From contig LNKV01000019.1 in assembly GCA_001465935.1 (NCBI GenBank), positions 186,001 to 250,000 on the forward strand: DNA of 64,000 nucleotides, in the 5' to 3' direction. The DNA is from Clarireedia homoeocarpa. Lineage: Eukaryota > Ascomycota > Leotiomycetes > Helotiales > Rutstroemiaceae. This document shows, one piece after another, positions 10,815 through 21,135 of this stretch. Both the position numbers and the translations under genes were made by a program. The number at the start of each line of letters is the position of its first letter. Position 1 is the first letter of the stretch. The notes under the pieces were generated by a model. That model ran no database searches, was not told the origin of the DNA, and saw only the letters and a program-made list of their open reading frames with translations.

Positions 10815-12930
10815 TTTACTATATCAAGTGTGAAGGTTGGAGAAAAGAGTTGCCGTCGAAGATGATAGCTCGTTGTAGGGTCTTTGATAAAAGGGTTTTC
10901 GGCAGTGAGTCACCGGCGAGCAGCATCAACTTTGCGTCATTATTAGAATACCAGATTTCCTCCAAACACTTTTCATACCAAGTAGAATAGTTAAATCCAT
11001 TATGAGGGTTAGGACCCAGAAATGAAATGGCTCAGGCTAAGCCTTCGTTTACCGTTACCGAACACGCTGGCCACACATACTCTTCCTCTCTTCATAGAAT
11101 CGTCCATAGTTTAATCTGAACCTACGTTTCCAAGCTTCTTGAACGTAGCCTCTCACATTCATCATTAAATATCTCTTTGGCAGCTTCAGAAGAAGGGTCA
11201 ATTTCAACCTGATCCTCTTGAAATACCGCTTTTCATATCGTCTAGTGTCAAGCTTTGATAAGTCGGAAACATGATCGTTTGCAAGAATCCCAGAGCGTAC
11301 ACAAATCTGGATCCTCTTGCTTTCGAAGTGCTGATAACGATCCTGGCGCGTTTGCACTGCAAGAATGGCTCGTAATATCAATAAAGCACAGATTTCGGCA
11401 GGCTATCAAGTCCTTTGGCTTTTTTTCCGCGCCAACCACTCGTTTGTAAAGGGGGGGGGCGAGAGGTGGCCTGCGGGTTTGGGATCAGAACAGTACCGCA
11501 ACAATATCGCCACCGAGCTCATTTCAGCACGCCACACGAGGAATATGTTTTGAGCATATGTCTGGGTTCGTAAAAGCATATCTTATAGATTGGGATTTCA
11601 GCTTCGAAATTGCGGAGCAACGACTCCACGACTCCACCATCACTCTCAATCCATCCCACAGGCTTAATGGCACTCCAAGTTCCCTTGTTGCATTTATCGC
11701 TTGGACTGCACGGCTGGTACAAAATGGTCACTCTAAGGTTGGATCGAACGTGAGGTCATGCGAATGAATGGCGGGTAAGCATTCCAGATTGAGGGTATTG
11801 GCTGCTTTCCCTTGGGAGTTTGATCTTGAGCCTTGGCTGCAGCAACGCTACTATCTTTCAGTTCTATGGAATGATTCGCACCTAAGCGATATTCGAAGAC
11901 TTGCAGCGGAGGCCATAAGCACAGATGTGTTACTTTGGAATGTGTCTGTCAAAATTCTTTTTGGAAGTAATCATATTTTGAAAGTATAAACTAGTCTCTG
12001 TAAATGCCTCAGAGAGCACTCACTTCAAACAGCACGGGCTCTGCGCCGTATACCAATGCGGCGGTTTTCCATCAACAACCAAAAAGGAGTCTCTCCCCGC
12101 ATCCCCGCATCCACGCAACCCCGCACCCCACGGCCCCCACATACTTAGATTCAGCTGTCTACTCTAGCTACGCCAGCTTATTCAATGCCATGCAAAAGTG
12201 ACAACAGCAGTGGGATTGGTTACAGCGGCGCCTGTCTGGTTTGTCGCACTTTTTCTAGTGAACGACGTTGGTATGCCATGCCGTCGACACCTTGCAAAAT
12301 GAGGGGCAACATCATGTTATACATTACATCCATTCAATTTGCACCTATTTTGATCAAAAGTCACCCAGGCATTTCACTACATCACGGATAGTCTCCATCT
12401 TCCTGTGGCTAGAAAATTCTGCCCCATTTTGATATCCTCGCTTCCTATCTAACAGTTCTATCACCTCTAATATACATTCCTTTAGAGGCTTCACCACAAC
12501 ATCTCGAGGAAGAACAGAACGCTACAAGCCTATAGAATGAATCCAGCCATACCGAGGTATTTTCGTATCCTTCAGCTATGTTTAACTGGCGCCATGGCGC
12601 CCAGAAGTCGAACCCCGCTCCATCAATCATGACCCCAGTCTGACGGAGTGAATATGCGCCCTAGCACCCCGCAGTCTGGTATCCAAGATAAACTCGACTG
12701 TGGAGAAGCGCGTTCTAAGTGTTCGAATGCTAACGTTTTAAGACTCAACATGTTATAAATAGAGGTACTCTTCCGTTGTTCTAGCACATAATTGTCTCTT
12801 ATTCACTCTCCCTTTCTAAGGCTTTCCCCATATCCAATCTTTGAGGGTATCTAAAGTATATACAAACCCACTTGCAGCTCTTCGGGCCGCGAAAGTCTCC
12901 TTCCTCTTGCTACGACAAAACACCGCCATT
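10815..12930. other. 2.1-kb divergent intergenic region between LYS9 and the MFS permease
   Basis: No frame has family features. There is a 10-nt poly-G run near 11450, and a CCCCGCATCC/CCACGC-type run near 12090-12135. It must hold both promoters; I cannot assign individual sites. Confidence 0.5.
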
Positions 12931-14606
12931 ATGGTATCTTCTGATATCGAGAAACATGGCAGCGAGCATATCGAAAATACACTTGAGCCTACCTATACAA
13001 AAAACTCTGAAGCAATTAACGATGCGCGAATCAATCGGTATACCCCAGACGAGCAGCGCAAAATCGTCCATAGGGTCGACCGACGACTAGTAGTTACACT
13101 TGGTGTCTTATATTGCTGTAGCTTGGTCGATAGGACTAATCTATCAAGTGCGAATATTGCTGGGTAGGTTCTGCGTCCTACAAATATGTTGAAATCAAGC
13201 TGACTGGATGTGAAAGGATGGCAAAAGGACCAGGTTCTCTGCACCTTGTTGGAAGCCAGTACTCTATCATCGTCCTGGTCTTCTTCATTACATATGTCGT
13301 CTTCCAGCCACCCGCGACAGTCCTCATGCGCAAACTAGGTCCGCGGAAATTCCTATCATTTATTGTTCTTCTGTGGGGTGCTTGCATGATTGTAGGTTGA
13401 CTTCCTTTTATCTCCTTCATCCTTTCCACTTCCCTGGTTTTCAAAGAGTATAGACTTACACTTACAATAATGTAGGCCTTTGGCTTCGTCAAAAAATGGG
13501 ATCAGATGGTCGGCCTCCGCATCATTCTGGGTGTCCTCGAAGCTGGTTTCTTTCCCGGCTGCGCCTACCTCCTCAGTACATGGTACACACGATTCGAACT
13601 TCAAAAGCGTAATTCCGTCTTCTATCTCATCGGCTCCATGGCATCAGCCTGCTCTGGTATCCTTGCCTATGGTCTTATGCAAATGAATGGCTTGGGAGGC
13701 CAAGAAGGTTGGCGTTGGATCTTCATAATGGAGGGTATTCTAACCTGCATCCTGGGCATACTCGGATACTTCCTCATTGTCGATTTCCCCGAAGAGGCAG
13801 CTAGCTCATGGAAATTCCTTAGCAGGGAAGAATCGGACTTCATGGTCGCGAGAGTCGAGAAAGATCGTCATGATGCTATTCCTGAAGCATTCCGTATCAA
13901 GAACTACTTGAAGCCTTGTCTGGACAGTAAGGTTTGGGCATTCGCTGCGCTGTTCGGCTTGACAACTACGAATTCTTATGCTATTGCTTACTTCTTGCCA
14001 ATCATTCTACGCAATGGAATGAAGTTCAGTATTGCGAAGGCGCAGTGTCTGGTTGCTCCGCCGTATGTCGCTGCTTCATTCGTGATGTACTGGTTTGCAC
14101 ATCTGGGCGACAAGCATCGCGTAAGAGCACCAATCATCATCGCAAATGCCATCATTGGACTCATTGGGCTTCCGCTTTTGGGATATGCCACGAACAATGG
14201 AGTTAGATATTTCGGAGCGTTCTTGGCAACTATCTCTTGCAATGCCAACATCCCTGCTGGTAAGTTGTTCCGCCATAATAGATCACCACCTTATCTTAGA
14301 AGAATCACTAACAACCCCCTAGTCTTAACCTACCAAGCTAATAACATCCGGGGCCAATGGAAACGCGCTCTCTGTTCCGCGACTCTCGTCGGATCTGGTG
14401 GCATCGGAGGTATCATCGGTTCCACGGTCTTCAGAGACCAGGATGCGCCAAAATATGGACCCGGTATCATTACTTGCATGATTTCGAATGGATTGGTAGT
14501 TTTGATCACACTTTTATTGACACTCAAGTTCCATAGAGCCAATAAGAGGGTGGATAAAGGCGGGAAATCCATTGAGGGACAGGCTGGGTTTAAATATACT
14601 TTGTAA
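12931..14606 (+). CDS. MFS transporter of the Dal5/allantoate permease type (anion:cation symporter family)
   Basis: Exons 12931-13163, 13217-13391, 13476-14259 and 14323-14606 join to 491 aa, standard for the family. The ATG at 12931 (MVSSDIEKHG) is preferred to the in-frame upstream one at 12841. The N-terminal tail holds RRLVVTLGVLYCCSLVDRTNLSSANIAG, split by intron 1 after the Asp-Arg-x-Asn motif of TM1. Later segments are QPPATVLMRKLGPRKFL (TM2/loop/TM3), GVLEAGFFPGCAYLLSTWY (TM4, typical of Dal5/Tna1 permeases) and GWRWIFIMEGILT (TM6). About 12 hydrophobic spans are visible. Yeast relatives import allantoate, nicotinate, pantothenate or biotin precursors; the substrate here cannot be read from sequence. 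Plasma membrane location is expected. Confidence 0.92.
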
Positions 14607-15923
14607 TTGGTCTGGGATGGGAAATTAAAGGTTAGGCATTAGGAGTATGAGGAAGGTGATATACTGATGATTTATGAGCTGTATATATTACAACTGAGAA
14701 TTTTCTAAGCAATATATGACATATATTTCACGATTCAAGTAAAACACTATAGCAGCGTCTAGGGGTTTGAAACGTTTACGGAGCTCGCCCGAATGATTTT
14801 GAATGTCAGAGAGGTTGATCTCGTGATTGAAATGCTGTCAAGATCAAAGAAAAGCTCACGGAAAAGCTCAACTTTGCTGAATTTATTCTGCCAAGTGGCT
14901 AATAATGGTGACTTCTAGATGAAATTTTCAACTGCAGCTCCATTCGGTAATTTCAATAAGTAGAGAAGAGAATTAAAAGTATGGAGAACGAAGTTGGACC
15001 TCATGGACACTGTCGTTGCCTTATATGGCGAGAAAGAATCCCCCGGCACAACATCAGCACCCAGCTGAGACTATGTATTGGACCGCATTTCGGCGGAAAG
15101 CGTGTGTTGATAGAAGATTTTGTAGCTTGTTCCCAAGTTCTGGTTTCTAGTCGGATATAAGTACCAGCATTCGCTTAATTCGAGGGCTTTAAGGAGAGCG
15201 GACATAAACGATTATATACACTCGACGTACAAAGTAGCAACGCAAGTTCCGCGGCCGTGTTCTCTGTTATTACTAACTGTAAGGTGTGAGGACCTTGAGC
15301 TCAGATGCCCATTAGGGTAACAAGAGAACTTTAGGCAAAAGGTTATATAACTAGCTTAGTACAGCAGATTAGTCGACTCAGTAGCAGGTTAGTTACTTAG
15401 AAAGAGTATTAATATTATGAAAAAAGATTGATTCTATTATAGATCCGAAAGAAATTAAGCTTAAACTATTTAAATTTTTGCAATTCTACTCGGGTCTAAT
15501 ATCGAGCCCTATTCTGAATAGTTTACCCCTAGTGGTATGGCTGTACCACCAAGAGCCTCTAATTAGGTTAACAGCTGGTTCCTATTTCATAGTTACCTGG
15601 ATTCCTTTAAACACCGCGCATTTCTCTTAGCCTAGTGGGATCGAATCAAAAGCATTCATTCAGAAAAACTAGCTAATAGAAGCGAAAGTCCAACCTGTGA
15701 TAGGTGGAAAAAGGTAGCTAAAATATGTTATAGGAACCGTGCGACTCAAGGTGTGATTTTAAAACTACCGAAAAAGAATAAAATCCGAAACAGTGGCTTA
15801 TTAGGCCTAAATGAGGTTATTCCCCAATTCACCGTGCATCCCAACAAGCTTCGCACCATGGATTGAAAAACCCCCTTAACCACTTTTAAACCGAACAACT
15901 AGCACATACTACCCAAAAATACT
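14607..15923. other. AT-rich intergenic stretch, possibly degraded repeat
   Basis: No open frame with recognisable protein similarity. From about 15280 the DNA becomes more AT-rich and dense in stop codons on both strands. A segment near 15288 (gaggaccttgagctcaga) resembles one near 21810 (gaggaccttaggctcaaa), hinting at an old dispersed repeat. Confidence 0.45.
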
Positions 15924-16799
15924 CTACGCAACCGACTCAAACTGCGAGAAGAACTCCCAGGTGTTTCTGGGGGCGAAAGGTGTGGACGAGCCGCTGTCTG
16001 TCTGGGATGGATTGTGATCCCCATTATGTATCACCCAAGTCAATGGATAGCCTGTCTTACAGCCTTTATATACCGTCTTCACAGAAGTACCCCCCTGCGG
16101 CTGAGGTTCTGGGCTGACCGCGGTACAACCATTGTTCTTGACAAACCTGTCACGCAGCGAGCGGCCGTTAGAAACATTCAGAACAGAGTCTGAAGTACCA
16201 TGCTGTGCGTAATATGCGACTGGATCATTTCCGCCATCACAGCCACTAAGTAACGCGCCAGAGATAATGGCAACAGCACGAATATCCTTGGGCCGAGCAC
16301 AAGCGAGAGCATAGGACATGGCGGCGCCGTAGCTAAAGCCGGTGGAGAAACGTAGGGAAGTGTCTACACAGAGATCCGCTTCGACCGTCTTGACCAGAGT
16401 GTCGAAGAATGTGACGTCCTCTCCTCCTGAGTTTGCCCAGCCGTTGTTGAGTCCGTTGGGCACAACGTAGATGGCGCTGTCGTTTGCCAATGGCGGGAGA
16501 CCGTAATAAGGTAGGACGCCGCCCTTATTCGGATCCTCTCCGTTGACGATCTTAGTAGCGCTTCCGCCGAGTTGATGCCATTCAAAAATGAGACGGTATG
16601 GGTGGTTCTTGTCGTACTGAGATGGAAGTTTAACGAAATATTGACGTTGCTTGCCGTTTACAGTCGTAGTGTATGACTGGCTGCCTATTGTGGGATTTTT
16701 TCCACAGCCAGCGGACTTTGCGGCAAAGGCGACATCCAGAAATACAAGGGCAACGAATGTCACGAAAATGACAAACAGGGAGTTCTGTTGCCTGTACAT
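15924..16799 (-). CDS. Secreted feruloyl esterase-like CE1 carbohydrate esterase
   Basis: Single exon, 291 aa, with an N-terminal hydrophobic signal peptide (about residues 6-26, cleavage expected after AFA). The mature start SAGCGKNPTIGS is typical of fungal type C/D feruloyl esterases. Nucleophile Ser156 lies in TGFSYGAAMS (G-x-S-x-G). A likely acid residue is Asp204 in HGTSDSVL, and His262 in HNGDHNPSQ. Cysteines at 32, 144, 167, 187, 225 and 247 suit extracellular disulfides. The enzyme should release ferulate esterified to arabinoxylan or pectin. A dead GH3 beta-xylosidase gene lies 0.9 kb away in divergent orientation, suggesting a former hemicellulose-degradation pair. Substrate choice (feruloyl versus acetyl) is inferred from overall likeness only. 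Confidence 0.87.
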   Translation of the reverse strand: MYRQQNSLFVIFVTFVALVFLDVAFAAKSAGCGKNPTIGSQSYTTTVNGKQRQYFVKLPSQYDKNHPYRLIFEWHQLGGSATKIVNGEDPNKGGVLPYYGLPPLANDSAIYVVPNGLNNGWANSGGEDVTFFDTLVKTVEADLCVDTSLRFSTGFSYGAAMSYALACARPKDIRAVAIISGALLSGCDGGNDPVAYYAQHGTSDSVLNVSNGRSLRDRFVKNNGCTAVSPEPQPQGGTSVKTVYKGCKTGYPLTWVIHNGDHNPSQTDSGSSTPFAPRNTWEFFSQFESVA

Positions 16800-17223
16800 C
16801 TTGAAACTTAATTGATAGAGGTAAGGAGGTTATTGACGAGACGACACAGGCCGACAAAAACGAGGCCCAACAAGACCCAGAAATCGATGGGTGAAGTATA
16901 TATAACGTAGAAGAGATTTGCAAGATGTCTGGATGAGTACTTGGTTTTACTATGTTGAGTATGGAGATTTATATACACTGTGCCAAGGTCTGAAATTTTA
17001 CATAAGTTGTGGAGCAGCGACATTGTCACACACTGGCTAAATCCCACGTCCTGTAATGGCTTTCTCTTATACAACTTCTCCTCTTTTTGTAAGCATTTTT
17101 ATTTACAGAAAACTCTTGGAGTCTTGGTTTTCATTAAATTTGTCATAATATGTATACCAAGCAAAGTTAATTATGAATAATAACAGACTTTAACTTATAG
17201 CCTGTTCGTCTTTAATTAGTTAT

Positions 17224-17293
17224 CCCCTTAACTGCCAAAGCTTTGCACCTCACCAAAAATAAGGTGGGGAAGTCGCGTGTGGCATTTAAGGGG
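17224..17293. repeat. 70-bp fold-back element with 14-bp terminal inverted repeats
   Basis: ccccttaactgcca at 17224-17237 pairs with tggcatttaagggg at 17280-17293, with one mismatch in 14. A second short pairing lies inside (cacctcacc near 17246-17254 against ggtgggg near 17263-17269). Size and structure suit a tiny MITE or a structured relic. No flanking duplication is obvious. Confidence 0.5.
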
Positions 17294-17370
17294 CTAGATC
17301 GCTAAAATACGAGTTTTTACCCCGCATTTTAGGCCTGAAAGAACTTCTCAAGCCTGGTGTAATGAAAATC

Positions 17371-17400
17371 CGGCAGTTGAACTTGCGGCAGTTGATCTTG
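17371..17400 (+). repeat. 15-bp direct repeat, two copies
   Basis: cggcagttgaacttg followed directly by cggcagttgatcttg (one mismatch). The function is unknown. Confidence 0.7.
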
Positions 17401-17687
17401 CGCCAAGGTCGCGATTCCCTTTTCCAATACCAATGTAAACGCGGCCCTATAGGGTAATATGCTGATATTCTTCTCGTTGGGATATGGATAACGTCGAGTC
17501 ATTTTTTACGACATATCCGCTCCAATAAGCCAGCCATTTCACAGGTTTTCTTAAGCATTAGCTTTGCTCAATACAGATCAACTCACGTTTTAACAGCCGC
17601 TACTAATTACCGGACTTTGTTCAATACATAAGTTATACTATATCTCATGACAAATTGTCTTACGATCTCATCCCGACTTTGTCAACT

Positions 17688-18490
17688 ATGAAGCCGCCGT
17701 CAGCTGCTTACACTGTCGGCTTGGTGTTGCTAGCCTCGGAGTTGCCCAGTGCTGCCCTCCCTCACTGCATCAACAGACCTCTTAAACCAAATGTCACTGC
17801 ATGACTGGCCCGACCGCATCTGTTTTTATCCAAGCTATCCGGTCTAACGAAAAGCTGCAGAACATAATCAGGCAATTCACGGCGTCGCCAGCGCTCCCGA
17901 AGTCTTGTTCTTGGATTCGTCGCCGTAGACGTATGCCAAGTTCTTTTCGATGCCCCTCCTTATGTCAGCCACATTTGATGACGGTCCTATTGAGCAGGTT
18001 TACCCCGTGATTGGTGAAGAAGAAATAGCATATGGCAACGTCGGCCATTCTGGAATCGACTTCTGAACTCCGAATACCAATCCGTTCAAGATCCACGCTT
18101 GGCGTCGTGGATCTGAGATACCTGATGACGACACCACCCGCCTGACGGACTACGTAGCGGCTCTACTTTAGGTTCTCGAAGAAATTCAGGCCCAGAGACG
18201 TATAATTGCAAACTTGCAAGCATTACGCAGCTTATGACCTTTGAACACTGAGTCGGCATGACTAACATGATTTGACTGAGTGCTGTCTATATTCCTTCCA
18301 ATAGTTTGCGAAGGATTTCAAAGTAGAATTCTTCATGTGTTCGTACTACAGCTTTAACGGAGTTCCAGCCAGCGCGAGCAAATGTCTTCAGTCTTCTACA
18401 GACGATCTTTGGGACCACTGGAACTGGACGGGTGAGGACCGATACATTGTAAGTAGGTCGAAGTGAGAGCACGTGCACCACAATAGCACG
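17688..18490 (+). pseudogene. GH3 beta-xylosidase pseudogene (5' part, truncated and degenerate)
   Basis: Reading all three forward frames together recovers an N-terminal signal-peptide-like start (ATG at 17688) followed by GH3 beta-xylosidase landmarks. These are NEKLQNIIR (helix before the active-site barrel), AIHGVASAPEVLF (ALHGVAxxPGV), FSMPLLMSATFDD, TPNTNPFK ahead of an RRG segment (WTPNINPFxDPRWGRG), and ACKHYAAYD-like codons near 18211-18232. It ends with FMCSYYSFNGVPA and DHWNWTGED (near 18331-18440). In-frame stops occur at 17926 (TAG), 18064 (TGA where the family has Trp) and 18169 (TAG). There is a frame change near 18211, and a deletion between NIIR and AIHGV. The C-terminal two thirds of a GH3 protein is missing. 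Two of the three stops could arise from CAG to TAG changes, as repeat-induced point mutation produces. Confidence 0.8.
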
Positions 18491-20218
18491 TGTAGAAGTA
18501 GATCCAGGGGGTAGTCACTCAGTACTACACTATACCAGCCAAAAAGAGGGGAAAAGCAGTCTGATTCTTTTAAATCTCGGTGAGAGCCAGTCCCCTATAC
18601 CATAGAATACATTCCGGTGGCTTAAACTAGTCTTAAAGGAGGGTTTTAGCAAGCCCCATAATATAGTTAGCGATTGTGAGGTCGTTCAAGACGTTTGGGT
18701 AAGCAACCACCAAGCTTCCAAGAACACTGAAGGTACAGCTCTCACTTTTAATGCGGGCATAGACACTAGCTGCGACTACAGTTCATCCTCAAATCTACCG
18801 GGAGCTGGCAGAAAAAGCAACTGACAGAAGCCGCTTTCGATCAGGCTCTACAACGGTTATATAAAGGACTTGTCAAGGCTAGATACTTCGATAGAGCCAA
18901 AGTCCAGTACGCTCTGCTTGGTTGGCTGAACATCAATATACCACAAACACAATATATTAGGATCTACTTAAGTTAATATAAGCTCTTAGATGCCTAATAA
19001 GCCTAAAACCAGTAATATATTGCAAACTATAAGAAGTGGGGATATTAGGCTCAGTTGCCCCGCAAGCGACGGTACTTCGTCTCAAGGGTAAACAATTATA
19101 CTCCCTGTCGCTTCCACCAAAACTGGATTTTAATGCTGCTTTACTTATATAAAAGTTATAGATACTACTCCGGATATGCTTCAATCACTGCCTTGCTAAG
19201 TGCAGTACAACTAACAATATAAGAGCAGCGAGTTGATTTGATTAGCTACAGCGCAGAAGCTTCTGAACAGGGTGTACAATTGTTTATCCTTGAGACCAAG
19301 TAGAACCTCAAGTATAAAGTCAAGCGACTAGATCAGTTAGATTGATTTGGATCAGTATTGAACTGGTACAAAGTTGTTAGGAGCTGTAGTCACGGGGCTC
19401 TCGTTGGAGGATTATCCAGGCAGACCACGAAAAGCGGAATAGCTAGAGGTTATTAGCTTAGTGTTACGAACAGTGCTGCAGAGCAACTCGTGCCTCGGGG
19501 ACCTTAGCTGGTTAGTTATAATAAAACTCCGAGTACAGAATATGTGACGAGATCACTAATGAAAGTGCTGAATGACCTTAGAATATTGAACTACCGAACT
19601 AAAGCTATATACAAGAAGAAGAAGAGAGGCCTTGTATAGAACCAAAGAGCCCAGGGCTATGTTTAGCGATGCCCTGGCTGGCTATATGCAATGGCTATAT
19701 GCAGCTACATATGCAACTACGTGTACGACTCAGGTGCAGTCGGTACGAGTCGTCACAATATATGATTACTGTGATCTTAGTAGATATCTTGAGATCAAAA
19801 GAGATTGAAGAATATAGACTATAGGTAATCTTTCGTTGAAAAGATTAGATAGCGAAACATTTAATAAGCACACAGTATCGTGCTGACAGCTGACCTTGAG
19901 ATCTGACGTTTCGGTTCCTGTTGAGTCACGTGCCGTTAAGACATACCCTAGTTTAGTTCATGCCCTTAGCTTCGTCTAGATAACACACACTTTTAACCAA
20001 TTACACAACTTTTACCTGCATATTAGTTCTCTTTTCTGGTGATCTACGCAGGGATTGAAGCAAGAGGCTTTTATCAAAATCGTTACGAAATTCTTGTCAA
20101 GATTCAGTTCTATCCAGTTCGAGATCAAGAAGCCAAGAAGGCATCAAATATCTCAACTTTTCCCTCTCGTTTCCATTTTCTTTTCTCTTCCCTTAACAAC
20201 CACTACTGTCATATCACA
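18491..20218. other. Degraded AT-rich repeat region
   Basis: Gene-free, AT-rich, with many stops on both strands; it carries an LTR-like segment at 19543-19757. It probably represents decayed transposon DNA between the dead GH3 gene and the 242-bp array; no transposase or reverse transcriptase motif could be read. Confidence 0.5.
19543..19757. mobile_element. Possible solo-LTR-like element (TG...CA ends)
   Basis: The 215-bp segment begins tgtgacga and ends tcgtcaca, a perfect 8-bp terminal inverted repeat with TG/CA ends as in retrotransposon LTRs. Its first ~60 bp resemble a second segment starting with the same tgtgacgaga at 21721. There is no clean 5-bp target duplication (gaata versus atata). 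It could also be a short non-autonomous inverted-repeat element. Confidence 0.45.
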
Positions 20219-20344
20219 ATGCGCACTATTTCAATTTCAGACCACGACCTAGCCCACACAGGGTGGGGGATGACTATTACATCCCTCGTGATCGCAGTCT
20301 TAGGACCTATTTGGTCCTTTATTATTTTCTGGGTTTTTCGCTAA
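20219..20344 (+). CDS. 41-aa single-pass membrane microprotein, first (divergent) unit of the 242-bp array
   Basis: The ATG at 20219 follows a pyrimidine-rich leader. The product is a short polar start (residues 1-12, ending DHDLAHTG), then one hydrophobic segment (about residues 14-38, containing ITSLVIAVLGPIWSFIIFW) and a final Phe-Arg. The stop TAA at 20342 lies where the downstream units have a Gln codon and continue into a basic QIKRCC stretch. An in-frame start exists upstream at 20039 but encodes leader-like sequence. Not a family I recognise. Whether it is translated alone or as the first exon of a longer gene is open. Confidence 0.4.
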   Translation: MRTISISDHDLAHTGWGMTITSLVIAVLGPIWSFIIFWVFR

Positions 20345-20414
20345 ATAAAGAAATACTGCGGGTTATTATTTGTTAATCCTTTTGATTACTATTACTAACC
20401 CTTTACTTTTATAG

Positions 20415-20898
20415 GTTCGCAACCCAGACCGAAACAGAGAGAGCGAGAGAACAGTGGGAGAGGGCGAGGGAGCAGTGGTCAGACCACGGCTTAGCTCACT
20501 CGGGGTGGGGGATGACAATTGCATCCCTCGGGATTGGAGTATTAGGTCCTATTTGGTCCTTCATTATTTTCTGGGTTTATCGACAGATAAAGAGATGCTG
20601 CGGGTCATTATTTGTTAATCCTTTTGATTACTATTACTAACCCTTTACTTTTATAGGTTCGCAACCCAGACCGAAACAGAGAGAGCGAGAGAACAGTGGG
20701 AGAGGGCGAGGGAGCAGTGGTCAGACCACGGCTTAGCTCACTCGGGGTGGGGGATGACAATTGCATCCCTCGGGATTGGAGTATTAGGTCCTATTTGGTC
20801 CTTCATTATTTTCTGGGTTTATCGACAGATAAAGAGATGCTGCGGGTCATTATTTGTTAATCCTTTTGATTACTATTACTAACCCTTTACTTTTATAG
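20415..20898 (+). repeat. Two identical 242-bp tandem units, each encoding a charged helix plus one transmembrane segment
   Basis: Units 20415-20656 and 20657-20898 look identical base for base. Each starts just after an intron-like 3' end (tactaaccc, a pyrimidine stretch, then ttttatag). Each then reads ETERAREQWERAREQW, SDHGLAHSGWGMTIASLG, IGVLGPIWSFIIFWVY and RQIKRCCG before the next branch-site-like block. The block between coding parts (about 43-56 nt) has a textbook TACTAAC branch sequence, so the array looks like duplicated exon-plus-intron units. The donor is uncertain: GTCATT, or GTTAAT with a later acceptor. Both choices keep frame. A partial older copy lies upstream at about 20239-20414. 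Confidence 0.7.
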
Positions 20899-21135
20899 AC
20901 CCGCGACCCAGACAGAAACAGAGAGGGCGAGGGAACAGTGGGAAAGGGAGAGGGAGGAGAGGGAGAGGATGTGGGAGAAGTGGGACAGGGAGAGGAGGGA
21001 AGAGAGGGGAAGGTGGGCGGAGGAGAGGGGAAGGTGGGCGGAGGAGCGGAGGAGGTGGGCGGAGGAGAGGGGAAGGTGGGCGGAGGAGCGAAGGAGGTGG
21101 GGGGGGAGGAGCGGTGTCTATTAGAGGTCATTATC
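20899..21135 (+). CDS. Terminal exon-like segment of the array: Arg/Glu/Trp heptad-repeat helix
   Basis: After a third ttttatag acceptor-like site, the frame equivalent to the 242-bp units continues as ATQTETERAREQWERERE, then a highly charged helix. It has four ~7-residue repeats of the type RWAEERG/RWAEERR (21-bp repeats at DNA level, about 20996-21085), and stops at 21133-21135. Together with the upstream units this would give a protein with repeated membrane segments and a C-terminal coiled coil. This is a hypothesis from frame continuity. The purine-rich strand bias could also come from simple repeat expansion. Confidence 0.35.

Larger units (their letters stand above)
16800..17687. other. 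Divergent region between feruloyl esterase and GH3 pseudogene
   Basis: Contains the esterase promoter, an imperfect fold-back at 17224-17293 and a 15-bp direct repeat at 17371-17400 (listed separately). No gene seen. Confidence 0.5.

Noticed and set aside
12445..12630. Fragment reading IDGAGFDFWAPWRQLNIAEGY on the reverse strand
   Set aside because: It looks protein-like by eye, but no extension, splice partner or family could be found.
20899..21135. Pure simple repeat with no coding meaning
   Set aside because: Not fully rejected, but the frame matching the upstream 242-bp units stays open for the whole purine-rich tract and gives a regular heptad pattern, so I kept it as a low-confidence exon.
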